A stretch of DNA of 46,705 nucleotides from Nonomuraea spiralis (GTDB lineage: Bacteria; Actinomycetota; Actinomycetes; Streptosporangiales; Streptosporangiaceae): positions 1-46,705 of the forward strand of contig NZ_BMRC01000052.1 of assembly GCF_014648435.1 (NCBI RefSeq), in the 5' to 3' direction. The notes beneath the pieces are model-generated. The model made no database searches. It was not told the DNA's origin and saw only the letters and a program-made list of their open reading frames with translations. Position numbers and translations under genes: made by a program. Shown here piece after piece: positions 17,178-24,401 of this stretch (position 1 is its first letter; each line of letters begins with the position of its first letter).

Positions 17178-17509
17178 ATGAAGCGAAGGGGCCTCTGCCG
17201 CGCGCCGAGGCCGAGGAGTACGCGAGCTGGTTCAAGGCCCTGGCCGACGCCACCCGCATTCAGATCGTGTCGCTGCTGGCCCGGCGGCGCGAGCCGATGA
17301 GCGTGGGCGAGATCGTGGCCGCCTCCGGAGTGGGGCAGTCCACCGTGTCGCACCACCTGAAGATCCTGTCCGAGGTGCGGTTCGTCCTGGTGGAGCGGCA
17401 GGGGACCTCCAGCCTGTACCGGATCAACGAAGCCTGCGTGAGCTGTTTCCCCACCGCCGCGGACGTGGTGATGGGCAACCCCGTGCCGGCCGCACCGGTC
17501 TGCGACTGA
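17174..17509 (+). CDS. arsR: ArsR/SmtB-family arsenite-responsive repressor 1
   Basis: 111 aa. Winged helix: WFKALADATRIQIVSLLARR, then QSTVSHHLKILSE (recognition helix) and GTSSLYRINEAC. Candidate As(III) ligands are Cys88, Cys91 (ACVSCF) and Cys110 near the C-terminus. Placement of cysteines near the C-terminal side differs from the other arsR genes in this window. It is first in the operon, 9 bp before the arsM fusion, and its operator overlaps its start. Family role: it leaves DNA on binding trivalent arsenicals. Confidence 0.9.
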   Translation: MNEAKGPLPRAEAEEYASWFKALADATRIQIVSLLARRREPMSVGEIVAASGVGQSTVSHHLKILSEVRFVLVERQGTSSLYRINEACVSCFPTAADVVMGNPVPAAPVCD

Positions 17510-17518
17510 GGAGATCCG

Positions 17519-18748
17519 ATGGCACACGACGAGATCGTCGACCACTACTCCGCCCTGGCCCGCAGCGCGCTCAACGGGCAACGCATCGCCGACTGCGACC
17601 CCGCCGCCTTTGCCGACGGCGGTTTCGGCCCGGCCGGTTACGACGACACCGCCGCCCTTCCCGACGGGGCGCTTCGGGCCAGTCTGGGGTGTGGCAACCC
17701 GGTCGCCGTCGCCGAGTTGTGTGCCGGTGAGACGGTGCTCGACCTCGGGTCCGGCGGCGGCATCGACGTGCTGCTGTCAGCCCGCCGGGTAGGCCCGTAC
17801 GGCACCGCCTTCGGCCTGGACGCCAGCCCCGCCATGGTGGAACTGGCCCGGCGCAACGCCGAACAGGCAGGCGTGGCCAACGTGCAGTTCCTGCACGGAA
17901 CGATCGAGGCGATCCCACTGCCCGGCCACACGGTCGACGTGGTCATCTCCAACTGCGTGATCAACCTGTCCGACGACAAGGCGGCGGTGCTGGCCGAGGC
18001 GTTCCGGGTGCTGCGGCCTGGCGGCCGGTTCGGCGTCAGCGACGTCGTCACCGCCCAGGTGCTCGACGAGCAGGCGCGACAGCAGGCCGAGCAGCGCATC
18101 GGCTGCGCCGCCGGGTCCCTCACCATGCAGGAGTACCGGGACCTGCTCGCCGCGGCCGGCTTCGTCCAGGTCGCCATCACGCTGAGCGCCGATCACGGCG
18201 ACGGGGTGCACTCGGCCATCGTCCAGGCCGTCAAGCCCGCCATCGGGCCCGGCCTGGAGATCCGGCCGATGCGCGAGAGCGACGCCGCCGAGGTCCTGGC
18301 CATCTACCAGGCCGGGCTGGACACCGGCCAGGCCAGCTTCGAGACCACCGCACCCAGCTGGGAGGGATTCACCGCGAGCCGGTTGCCGCACCTGCGGTAC
18401 GTGGCGACCGATGGCGACTCCGGCGAGGTGCTCGGCTGGGTGGCGGCTTCGGTGGTGTCGTCCCGTCCGGTGTATGCGGGCGTGGTCGAGCACAGCATCT
18501 ACGTCCATCCCGGCTGCCAGGCCCACGGCATCGGGCGGGCGTTGCTGGCGGCGTTCATCGCCGCCGCCGAGGACGCCGGCGTGTGGACGATCCAGTCGGG
18601 TGTGTTCCCGGAGAACGCCGCGAGCCTGAGCCTGCATCAGGCGCTCGGGTTCCAGGTGGTGGGGACGCGCGAGCGCATCGCCCGCCACCACGGCCTCTGG
18701 CGGGACGTGATGCTGATCGAACGCCGCAGCGCTGTGATCGGCGCCTGA
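17519..18748 (+). CDS. arsM: Arsenite S-adenosylmethyltransferase (ArsM) fused to a GNAT acetyltransferase
   Basis: 409 aa with two domains. Residues 1-240 are ArsM: SAM-binding VLDLGSGGGIDVLLSA (73-88) and three cysteines in the conserved settings SLGCGNP (Cys58), ISNCVINLS (Cys146) and IGCAAGSL (Cys196). The spacing of 50 between the last two matches known ArsM proteins. Residues about 246-405 are a GNAT domain of the phosphinothricin/arsinothricin acetyltransferase type: LEIRPMRESDAAEVL, IYVHPGCQAHGIGRALLAAF (acetyl-CoA loop) and NAASLSLHQALGF. ArsM makes methylated arsenicals. ArsN1-type GNATs acetylate the amino group of arsinothricin. The fusion suggests a two-step response to inorganic and organic arsenicals. 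The GNAT substrate is inferred. Confidence 0.88.
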   Translation: MAHDEIVDHYSALARSALNGQRIADCDPAAFADGGFGPAGYDDTAALPDGALRASLGCGNPVAVAELCAGETVLDLGSGGGIDVLLSARRVGPYGTAFGLDASPAMVELARRNAEQAGVANVQFLHGTIEAIPLPGHTVDVVISNCVINLSDDKAAVLAEAFRVLRPGGRFGVSDVVTAQVLDEQARQQAEQRIGCAAGSLTMQEYRDLLAAAGFVQVAITLSADHGDGVHSAIVQAVKPAIGPGLEIRPMRESDAAEVLAIYQAGLDTGQASFETTAPSWEGFTASRLPHLRYVATDGDSGEVLGWVAASVVSSRPVYAGVVEHSIYVHPGCQAHGIGRALLAAFIAAAEDAGVWTIQSGVFPENAASLSLHQALGFQVVGTRERIARHHGLWRDVMLIERRSAVIGA

Positions 18749-18792
18749 GCAACCACGAGGGCCGATGTTGGCCTGGCGTTCATCCTCACGAC

Positions 18793-18840
18793 ATCGACGG
18801 CTGTCAATATCGATGAACATCGAAATCGACAGCCGTCGAT
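18793..18840 (+). promoter_or_regulatory. ArsR box nested in a 13-bp perfect inverted repeat
   Basis: Arms ATCGACGGCTGTC (18793-18805) and its exact complement (18828-18840) flank a 22-nt loop containing TCGATGAACATCGA (18810-18823), the arsenic-island box. It lies in the 117-bp gap between the arsM fusion and arsC. As RNA it would form a stable hairpin that could separate expression of the two genes; as DNA it is an operator. Confidence 0.6.
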
Positions 18841-18865
18841 ATGAGTGACGCCGCGGGAGCCCTTC

Positions 18866-19519
18866 ATGGACAGCACCTACCGTCATGCTGATCTGACCGT
18901 CGATCAGCAGCACGCCTTGCTCACCGCAGCCCGCACGCTCGCCGCGGAGTTCGCCGGCACCTTCGGCACCGAGACCATCGAGCGGTTCCTGCACACCAGC
19001 TACGACCAGTTCGCCGGCCGTGCCGTCATCGCCAACTACCTGCCGCTGCTGGCCGAGCGGTTCGCCCGCCAGCGGCTGCGCGCGCTGGCCCGCGTCGAGG
19101 GCAAGGACGGCAGCGGCGTGCCGATCGTGCTGTTCCTGTGCGTGCACAACGCCGGCCGTTCGCAGATGGCGCTCGGCTTCTTCGCCCGCCTGGCCGGTGA
19201 ACGCGCGCTCGGCTGGTCCGGTGGCACCGAGCCCGGCGAGCTGATCAATCCGGCCGTCGTCGAGGTCATGCACGAGCGCGGCATCGACATCACCGGCGAG
19301 TTCCCCAAGCCGTGGACCAGCGAGATCGTCCAGGCCGCCGACGTGGTGGTCACCATGGGCTGCGGCGACGCCTGCCCGGTCCACCCGGGCAAGCGCTACC
19401 TGGACTGGGACCTGGACGACCCGGACGGCAAGACGCCGGAGCAGATCCGCCCGATCCGCGACGACATCGAACGCCGGGTCCGCGCCCTGCTGGCCGACAT
19501 CGGCGTCCCGGCCGGCTGA
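18866..19519 (+). CDS. arsC: Arsenate reductase with N-terminal helical domain
   Basis: 217 aa. Residues 1-80 are a helical domain (TVDQQHALLTAARTLAAEFA; IERFLHTSYDQFAGRA) found on actinobacterial arsenate reductases. Residues 85-217 are a low-molecular-weight phosphatase fold with CVHNAGRS (Cys92, Arg98) and VVTMGCGDACPVHPGKRY. Family chemistry: reduction of As(V) to As(III); in actinobacteria the thiol donor is usually mycothiol or thioredoxin. ATG 18866 has GGGAG 8 bp upstream; an in-frame GTG at 18845 is less likely. It lies under its own ArsR box. Confidence 0.88.
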   Translation: MDSTYRHADLTVDQQHALLTAARTLAAEFAGTFGTETIERFLHTSYDQFAGRAVIANYLPLLAERFARQRLRALARVEGKDGSGVPIVLFLCVHNAGRSQMALGFFARLAGERALGWSGGTEPGELINPAVVEVMHERGIDITGEFPKPWTSEIVQAADVVVTMGCGDACPVHPGKRYLDWDLDDPDGKTPEQIRPIRDDIERRVRALLADIGVPAG

Positions 19520-19576
19520 GAGTACTCGCCGTTCCAAGCACGCAGAGACAGATGTCAATATAGGCATATATCTATT

Positions 19577-19590
19577 TCGATGAACATCTA
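19577..19590 (+). promoter_or_regulatory. ArsR box upstream of arsR2-acr3-arsC2
   Basis: TCGATGAACATCTA, 12 of 14 bases the same as a perfect dyad and nearly identical to the box at 18810. The surrounding AT-rich sequence (TATATCTATT) is unusual for this genome and probably includes the promoter -10. It lies 17 bp before arsR. Confidence 0.6.
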
Positions 19591-19607
19591 TACGGAAGGG
19601 GCAGTGG

Positions 19608-19976
19608 ATGGAACTGCTGGAGATCCTGGAGTGCAGCCCGCCGCTGACCCGTGAACCGCTGGACAGCGAGCAGGCGGCCGGGGTGGCGCGCGTGTTCAAG
19701 GCACTGGGCGACCCCGTACGGCTGCGCATCCTGTCCATCGTGGCCAGCCGCGCCGGCGGCGAGGTGTGCGTGTGCGACATCACCGACGCCTTCGAGCTGT
19801 CCCAGCCGACCATCAGCCACCACCTGAAGGTGCTCAAGGAAGTCGGGCTGCTGACCTCCGAGCGGCGCGCCTCCTGGGTCTACTACCGCCTGGTGCCCGA
19901 AACGCTGGGCGAGTTGTCGGCGCTGCTGACCCTGCCTGCCAGTGGGCCGACCGCTGCAGCGGCGGTGTCACGGTGA
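19608..19976 (+). CDS. arsR: ArsR-family repressor 2
   Basis: 122 aa. The metal motif EVCVCDI (Cys54, Cys56) lies at the start of the DNA-binding helices, as in ELCVCDL-type ArsR proteins; Cys9 in the N-terminal tail could be the third ligand. The recognition helix is LSQPTISHHLKVLKEVGLLT, and the wing is RASWVYYRL. The TGA overlaps the acr3 ATG (TGATG), so the two are translationally coupled. GGAAGGGG precedes the ATG. Confidence 0.92.
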   Translation: MELLEILECSPPLTREPLDSEQAAGVARVFKALGDPVRLRILSIVASRAGGEVCVCDITDAFELSQPTISHHLKVLKEVGLLTSERRASWVYYRLVPETLGELSALLTLPASGPTAAAAVSR

Positions 19977-21070
19977 TGTCGACTCAACCCGCACAGGCCA
20001 CCGCGCCGTCGGCCGGCGTGATCGGCGCTCTGTCGGTACTGGATCGGTTCCTGCCGGTGTGGATCATCGCCGCCATGGGCGCCGGACTGCTGCTCGGCCG
20101 TCTGGTGCCTGGCCTGGATGCCGCGCTGGACGCCGTCAAGATCGGCGAGATCTCGCTGCCCATCGCGCTCGGCCTGCTGCTCATGATGTACCCGGTGCTG
20201 GCCAAGGTCCGCTACGACCGCCTGGGCACCGTCACCGGCGACCGCCGCCTGCTGCTCTCCTCGCTGCTGCTCAACTGGGTGCTCGGCCCGGCGCTGATGT
20301 TCGCGCTGGCCTGGATCTTCCTGCCCGACCTGCCCGAGTACCGCACCGGCCTGATCATCGTCGGGCTCGCCCGATGCATCGCCATGGTCCTGATCTGGAA
20401 CGACCTGGCCTGCGGCAACCGGGAAGCCGCCGCTGTCCTGGTCGCGCTCAACTCCGTCTTCCAGGTGATCGCATTCGGCGCGCTCGGCTGGTTCTACCTC
20501 CAGGTGCTGCCCGGCTGGCTCGGCCTGACGCAGTCGGCGCTGGAAGTGTCGGCCTTCGACATCGCCTTCTACGTGCTGGTCTTCCTCGGCATCCCGCTCG
20601 CCGCCGGCTACGCCTCCCGCAAGCTGGGCGAACGCGCCCGAGGCCGCGACTGGTACGAGCAGCGCTTCCTGCCCCGCATCGGCCCCATCGCCCTGTACGG
20701 CCTGCTGTTCACCATCGTCATCCTGTTCGCCCTGCAAGGCCACACCATCACCTCCCAGCCCGGCGACGTGGCCCGCATCGCCCTGCCGCTGCTGGCCTAC
20801 TTCGCCCTCATGTGGGGCGGCGGCTTCCTGACCGGCAAGGCGATCGGCCTGCCGTATGACAAGACGACCACCCTCGCCTTCACCGCCGCCGGCAACAACT
20901 TCGAGCTGGCCATCGCCGTGGCGGTCGGCGTCTTCGGCGTCACCTCCGGCCAGGCCCTCGCGGGCGTGGTCGGCCCGCTCATCGAGGTCCCCGTCCTGGT
21001 CGCCCTGGTCTACGTCAGCCTGGCCGGGCGCCGCCTGTTTCGCACCGCAGAGGAGCCCACCCGTGCCTGA
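19976..21070 (+). CDS. acr3: ACR3-family arsenite efflux permease
   Basis: 364 aa, about ten membrane spans. Family markers: GLARCIAMVLIWNDLACG, which contains the conserved Cys needed for As(III) transport, and TAAGNNFELAIAVAVG. The start is ATG 19976, overlapping the arsR2 stop. It exports As(III) from the cytoplasm using the proton gradient. The 3' end overlaps the next arsC by 8 bp, so arsR-acr3-arsC is one translationally linked unit. No arsA or arsD is present. Confidence 0.95.
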   Translation: MSTQPAQATAPSAGVIGALSVLDRFLPVWIIAAMGAGLLLGRLVPGLDAALDAVKIGEISLPIALGLLLMMYPVLAKVRYDRLGTVTGDRRLLLSSLLLNWVLGPALMFALAWIFLPDLPEYRTGLIIVGLARCIAMVLIWNDLACGNREAAAVLVALNSVFQVIAFGALGWFYLQVLPGWLGLTQSALEVSAFDIAFYVLVFLGIPLAAGYASRKLGERARGRDWYEQRFLPRIGPIALYGLLFTIVILFALQGHTITSQPGDVARIALPLLAYFALMWGGGFLTGKAIGLPYDKTTTLAFTAAGNNFELAIAVAVGVFGVTSGQALAGVVGPLIEVPVLVALVYVSLAGRRLFRTAEEPTRA

Positions 21071-21482
21071 GATCGCCCCCGAGACCACGACCGGCAAGCC
21101 GTCAGTCCTGTTCGTCTGCGTGCACAACGCCGGACGCTCCCAGATGGCCGCCGGATGGCTCACCCACCTGGCCGCAGGCCGCGTCGAGGTCCGTTCCGCA
21201 GGATCGGCCCCGGCCGATCAGGTCAACCCGGTCGCCATCGAGGCGATGCGCGAGGTGGGCATCGACATCACCGCCGCCCAGCCCAACGTCCTCACTGTCG
21301 ACGCGGTCGAGGCCAGCGACGTGGTCATCACCATGGGCTGCGGCGACGCCTGCCCGATCTTCCCCGGCAAGCGGTATGAGGACTGGAAGCTCGACGACCC
21401 CGCCGGGCAGGACATCGAGGCCGTCCGCAAGATCCGTGACGACATCCGCACCCGGATTGAGAAGCTGATCACGCAGCTGTAG
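21063..21482 (+). CDS. arsC: Arsenate reductase 2, low-molecular-weight phosphatase type
   Basis: 139 aa, lacking the N-terminal helical domain of the other copy. Catalytic loop CVHNAGRSQ, and VVITMGCGDACPIFPGKRYE toward the C-terminus. GTG 21063 is preceded by GAGGAG and lies within the last codons of acr3. It converts As(V) to the As(III) substrate of the permease. Two different ArsC forms in one operon may use different thiol donors (inference). A hairpin terminator follows at 21496. Confidence 0.92.
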   Translation: MPEIAPETTTGKPSVLFVCVHNAGRSQMAAGWLTHLAAGRVEVRSAGSAPADQVNPVAIEAMREVGIDITAAQPNVLTVDAVEASDVVITMGCGDACPIFPGKRYEDWKLDDPAGQDIEAVRKIRDDIRTRIEKLITQL

Positions 21483-21495
21483 CCGCATCAGAGCA

Positions 21496-21526
21496 GGGCG
21501 GCGCGTGACTTCAGACCGCGCCGTCC
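21496..21526 (+). terminator. Hairpin terminator after the plus-strand ars operon
   Basis: GGGCGGCGCG (21496-21505) pairs with CGCGCCGTCC (21517-21526), nine Watson-Crick pairs plus one G-U in RNA, with an 11-nt loop. It lies between the arsC stop and the converging pseudogene. Confidence 0.6.
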
Positions 21527-21536
21527 CATGATGCCG

Positions 21537-22238
21537 TCAGGTGATGCCTCGGGCGATCTCCCGGACCACCTCACGCCCCGTGGGGGCGACCGCCTCCTGC
21601 ATCACGAGCAGCAGATCCATCTCCAGCATCGGGTGCCGGCGCACGAGGTCAGCCGCCAGCTCGGCGGCGGTTTGCCGCGCCACCTGCGCTGCGGCCTCTT
21701 CCATCTGCATCTGGAGCTTCAGCGACAACTGCGGCAACCTCACCGCGCTCGCCGCAGCAGGAGGAGCGGCTCCGGCCGGGGATCGTTGCAGGTCAGCCAG
21801 CTGGTCACCCAGCCTGCTCAGCTTGTCCTGCTGAGCTTGGACGGTCTCGCGGAGCTCGGTGACGAGCTCGCGCAGCTCGGCCATCTGTCCCCGCGGTGGC
21901 GCGGTGCGTACTCCGCCCTCGTCCAAGAAGGCCCGCTGCCAGGCGTGCTCCCAGGCATCAAGTTCTGGTGCCTGGGAGCGCCCAGGTGGGTCACCAGCGC
22001 CAGGGTGACGACCTTGCTGGCCAGGCGCTCGGCCCGCAGCATCTTGCCGCCGGTCTCGCGTGCCACCGGCACGGGGTCGTGCTTGGTGCGGTTCGCTACC
22101 TGCCGCATCGACAGTCCCGAGCTGGCCAGCAGCAAACTCAGCGCTTGAGCGAGCTGTTGAAGGGTCTGCACCTGTTCGGGGTCGGCCGGCAGCCCGCCCT
22201 GCTTGCCTTACGCGCTCTCCGATGTGGCATCTTTCACC
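21537..22238 (-). pseudogene. Disrupted helix-turn-helix / coiled-coil protein gene
   Basis: Reverse strand from GTG 22238: VKDATSESA, then an in-frame TAA (22209-22211), then GKQGGLPADPEQVQTLQQLA and a helix-turn-helix region (LSMRQVANRTKHDPVPVARE). A single lost base near 21964 moves the sense into another frame, continuing LDAWEHAWQRAFLDEGGVRT, then a coiled coil (LRELVTELRETVQAQQDKLS) to 21537. Joining the pieces gives about 233 residues with no gap, so this is one gene with a nonsense codon and a frameshift. The HTH suggests an XRE-like or plasmid-type regulator; I do not know its target. The C-terminal 129 residues could still be made from an internal start. Confidence 0.6.
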
Positions 22239-22309
22239 AGCGCACGCTCCTCCGTCCTGCCGGCGGCGCGCGCCGACGTCTGCCCGGGGATCACAACGTA
22301 GACGCCCCT

Positions 22310-22339
22310 GGCCCCGGATGGCCCCGAATGGCCCCGAAT
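22310..22339. repeat. Three tandem copies of a 10-bp unit (GGCCCCGRAT)
   Basis: GGCCCCGGAT followed by two GGCCCCGAAT in direct succession, in the 280-bp gap between the HTH pseudogene and the small ORF at 22519. The rest of the gap shows no gene. Confidence 0.7.
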
Positions 22340-22518
22340 GGCCGCAACTGCGGGGTCGGCCCGCCGGGGCGGCCCCGGACGATCGGCCCTGGCATCACTT
22401 CGGCCTGCGCCTGGCCCCTGATCTGGCTGGTCACCCCCGGTTGCCGCTGTGCTGGGGAGCAGTCCCCGTATGCGCCGCGGGCCGCCTGAGGGCGTGCTCG
22501 CCTAGGAGAAAGTACGTC

Positions 22519-22926
22519 ATGCAGATTCTCGACCTGCTCACCGGCCTCCTGCAGGTGGCCTCCGCCGCGGCTGGCCTGTACACCGCCATCACGCCGGCGC
22601 GCCGCCAGCTGGCCCGTCGCGCAGAAGGCGAGCCCGGCGAGCCGCCTGTCAGGACGCCGCCGGCCACGGCGCCCCGTCCATCCAGCCCCCGTCCATCCCC
22701 AACCGACGCTCGGATCGCCAGTAGAGGCGTCCGCCACGTCGCCGGAGGCGGACGCGCGTCCATGACGCCCTGCTCACCACCAGGGCGCCACGGCGCAGCG
22801 CTCGCCCGTCAGGGGGCTGAGGTGGCCGAGGGGGCCAGGAGCCACATGGTGGCCACCAGCAGCCGCGCCGCCGCCACGAGCGTGTCCGGCTGGACGCGGT
22901 CGGGGGTCTCGGTGGGGGTCTGGTAG
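22519..22926 (+). CDS. Small hypothetical protein
   Basis: ATG 22519 has AGGAGA upstream and begins MQILDLLTGLLQVASAAAGL, a short hydrophobic helix, followed by YTAITPARRQLARRAEGEPG and a Pro/Ser/Arg-rich tail. The first 40 residues look genuine and fit a small membrane-associated protein. The remaining frame (to 135 aa) overlaps the 3' end of the convergent M28 gene by 118 bp and looks random, so the true end may have been lost through a frameshift around 22650-22760. No family recognised. Confidence 0.4.
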   Translation: MQILDLLTGLLQVASAAAGLYTAITPARRQLARRAEGEPGEPPVRTPPATAPRPSSPRPSPTDARIASRGVRHVAGGGRASMTPCSPPGRHGAALARQGAEVAEGARSHMVATSSRAAATSVSGWTRSGVSVGVW

Positions 22927-24053
22927 CCGGGCATGCCCATGCCGATGCCTATCGCGGCCAGTCCGGCGGCGGCGTAGCGGCGGTTGTCGGAGGCCATCGC
23001 GCCGGCCCGGAGCGGCACGTCGACCAAGCGGGCGGCCTGGTCGAGGGTGGCCAGCAGGGCGTGCGCGGGTCCGCCCGCCTCGACTGCGGCGGCATCGTGC
23101 AACTGCGCGGCGCCGTCGAGGTTGAGCACCAGCGTGTCGGACGGCAGCGTGGGCGCGTGGTGGGCCGAGCCCCATGCCCCGCTCTCCTCGGCGTCCAGGA
23201 AGGCCACCGACAGTTCGGCCCCGAGGGCCGGGTCGGCCGTCAGGACGCGGGCGGCCTCCAGGACGGCGGCCACGCCTGAGGCGTTGTCGGCGGCCGCGGG
23301 CAGCCGCATGCCGGGATCGTCGCCGACGCCGTCGTAGTGCGCGGTCAGCAGTACCCGCGGCCCGCTCCCCGCGCCTCCGGCGTGAGGGAAGCGGGCGTGG
23401 ACGTTGTGGCCTTCCGCAGTGACCTGCCGGAGCGGCATCGAGCCGGTCACCTGCACCGGGCCGGCGGCCAGCGCGTCGGCCAGGCTGGCGTGCCGGTCGG
23501 TGCGCAGGGCGATGATCGGGACGGCGCGGGGGGCCGGTCCGGCGATCATCTTGGGCATCCACCCCTCGGCGTCGGTGCCGCGCGCGGTCAGTACTCCGGC
23601 CGCGCCGTGGGCCTCGGCTCGTTCGCACGCCCGCGCCCAGTCCCCGGCCTCGGCCAGGACCCATCGGCCGCGCAGGTCGGCCTCGGAGGCGGCGGCCAGC
23701 GGCGCGGTGCACGGGTTCGGCAACTCGGCGGTCGCCAGGTGCTCGACGAAGTCACGGCGGTGCTCCAGGCGCAGCGCCTGACCGTCCGCGCTCCATTCGA
23801 GCACCGGCGAGGCATACAACTCCCGCACGTCGGCGACGGGGAAAGAGTCGAGCTCGACCTCTCCGCCCAGCTCCCGCAGCCGCTCCGCGAGCCACGCGGC
23901 GGCGGCACGGCCGCCGGGTGTGCCCACGCGCCGCCCGGCGTAGTGGTCGCGGGCCAGCTCGTGCACCGTGGCCAGCATCCGCGCCGCCGACACCCGCTCC
24001 ACGACGGCGGCCAGGCCGGGCGCCTGAGGGATGTCCGGCATGGTGGAGGTCAT
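22809..24053 (-). CDS. M28-family metallo-aminopeptidase, cytoplasmic
   Basis: 414 aa. The di-zinc ligands of clan MH are visible: TAHYDGVGDD (His239), AADNASGVA (Asp256), DAEESGAWGS (Glu289 general base, Glu290 ligand) and NLDGAA (Asp313). The region about 100-200 resembles a PA-like insert. There is no signal peptide, so unlike many M28 enzymes it acts inside the cell. Its ATG overlaps the stop of the CCG-repeat gene (ATGA), and the pair sits behind three arsenic-type operator boxes. That is strong evidence for co-regulation with the arsenic genes. The substrate is unknown; a peptide-linked arsenical or the Cys-rich partner are possibilities, both inferred. Confidence 0.88.
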   Translation of the reverse strand: MTSTMPDIPQAPGLAAVVERVSAARMLATVHELARDHYAGRRVGTPGGRAAAAWLAERLRELGGEVELDSFPVADVRELYASPVLEWSADGQALRLEHRRDFVEHLATAELPNPCTAPLAAASEADLRGRWVLAEAGDWARACERAEAHGAAGVLTARGTDAEGWMPKMIAGPAPRAVPIIALRTDRHASLADALAAGPVQVTGSMPLRQVTAEGHNVHARFPHAGGAGSGPRVLLTAHYDGVGDDPGMRLPAAADNASGVAAVLEAARVLTADPALGAELSVAFLDAEESGAWGSAHHAPTLPSDTLVLNLDGAAQLHDAAAVEAGGPAHALLATLDQAARLVDVPLRAGAMASDNRRYAAAGLAAIGIGMGMPGYQTPTETPDRVQPDTLVAAARLLVATMWLLAPSATSAP

Positions 24054-24286
24054 CCGCAGCAGCCGGTTGAGGCGGCCTCGGCGGCTGGGGCCTGACCGCA
24101 GCAGCCGGCCTGGGTGGCCTGCTGCGCGGCGGCCGTGCTGCCGCAGCAGGAGGTGGCGGCCGCCTCTGCCTGCTGGGCCGTCGGGGAGGCGACGGCAGGA
24201 GCTCCACAGCAGCCGCCGGCGGCGGGCGGCGTGAACGCCTCTGCCAGGTCGCCGATGAAGCCGCCGCTGGTCTGGTTCGTCGTCAT
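24050..24286 (-). CDS. Small cysteine-rich protein with four CCG repeats
   Basis: 78 aa, starting MTTNQTSGGFIGDLAEAFTP, then four CCG motifs (Cys26-27, 47-48, 62-63, 76-77) separated by 13-19 residue Ala/Thr/Gln/Pro linkers; the last CCG is the C-terminus. Eight cysteines, all in vicinal pairs and no other Cys, is a thiol arrangement well suited to As(III) or another soft metal. Vicinal Cys pairs are the arsenic sites of the metallochaperone ArsD, but this is not an ArsD homologue. AAGGGA precedes the ATG. It is first in a two-gene unit with the M28 peptidase, under its own ArsR-type boxes. A scavenger or chaperone role is inferred. The flavoprotein at 27399 ends in the same motif. Confidence 0.8.
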   Translation of the reverse strand: MTTNQTSGGFIGDLAEAFTPPAAGGCCGAPAVASPTAQQAEAAATSCCGSTAAAQQATQAGCCGQAPAAEAASTGCCG

Positions 24287-24329
24287 GGTGGTTTCCCTTC
24301 TGCGGGTGTGAGGTCGAGACCGTCAACAC

Positions 24330-24401
24330 TTAGACGTACGTCGAATCAGAAGTTACGATCTCATGCTATTTAGACGCCCGTCAAGATAGACAGCAGTCGA
24401 A
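24330..24401 (-). promoter_or_regulatory. Three ArsR-type boxes before the CCG/M28 unit
   Basis: TTAGACGTACGTCGAA (24330-24345), TTAGACGCCCGTCAAG (24370-24385) and ATAGACAGCAGTCGAA (24386-24401). The first is a near-perfect palindrome; the last two abut. On the reverse strand a TTGACG -35 candidate lies inside the middle box. All share TTAGAC-N4-GTC with the boxes at 25871, 29010 and 29050. Confidence 0.65.

Noticed and set aside
18845..18865. GTG 18845 as the arsC start
   Set aside because: No ribosome site before it, and ATG 18866 has GGGAG at 8 bp and fits the known N-terminal helical domain.
22310..22339. Possible CRISPR-like or iteron array
   Set aside because: Only three contiguous 10-bp units without spacers; too short for either.
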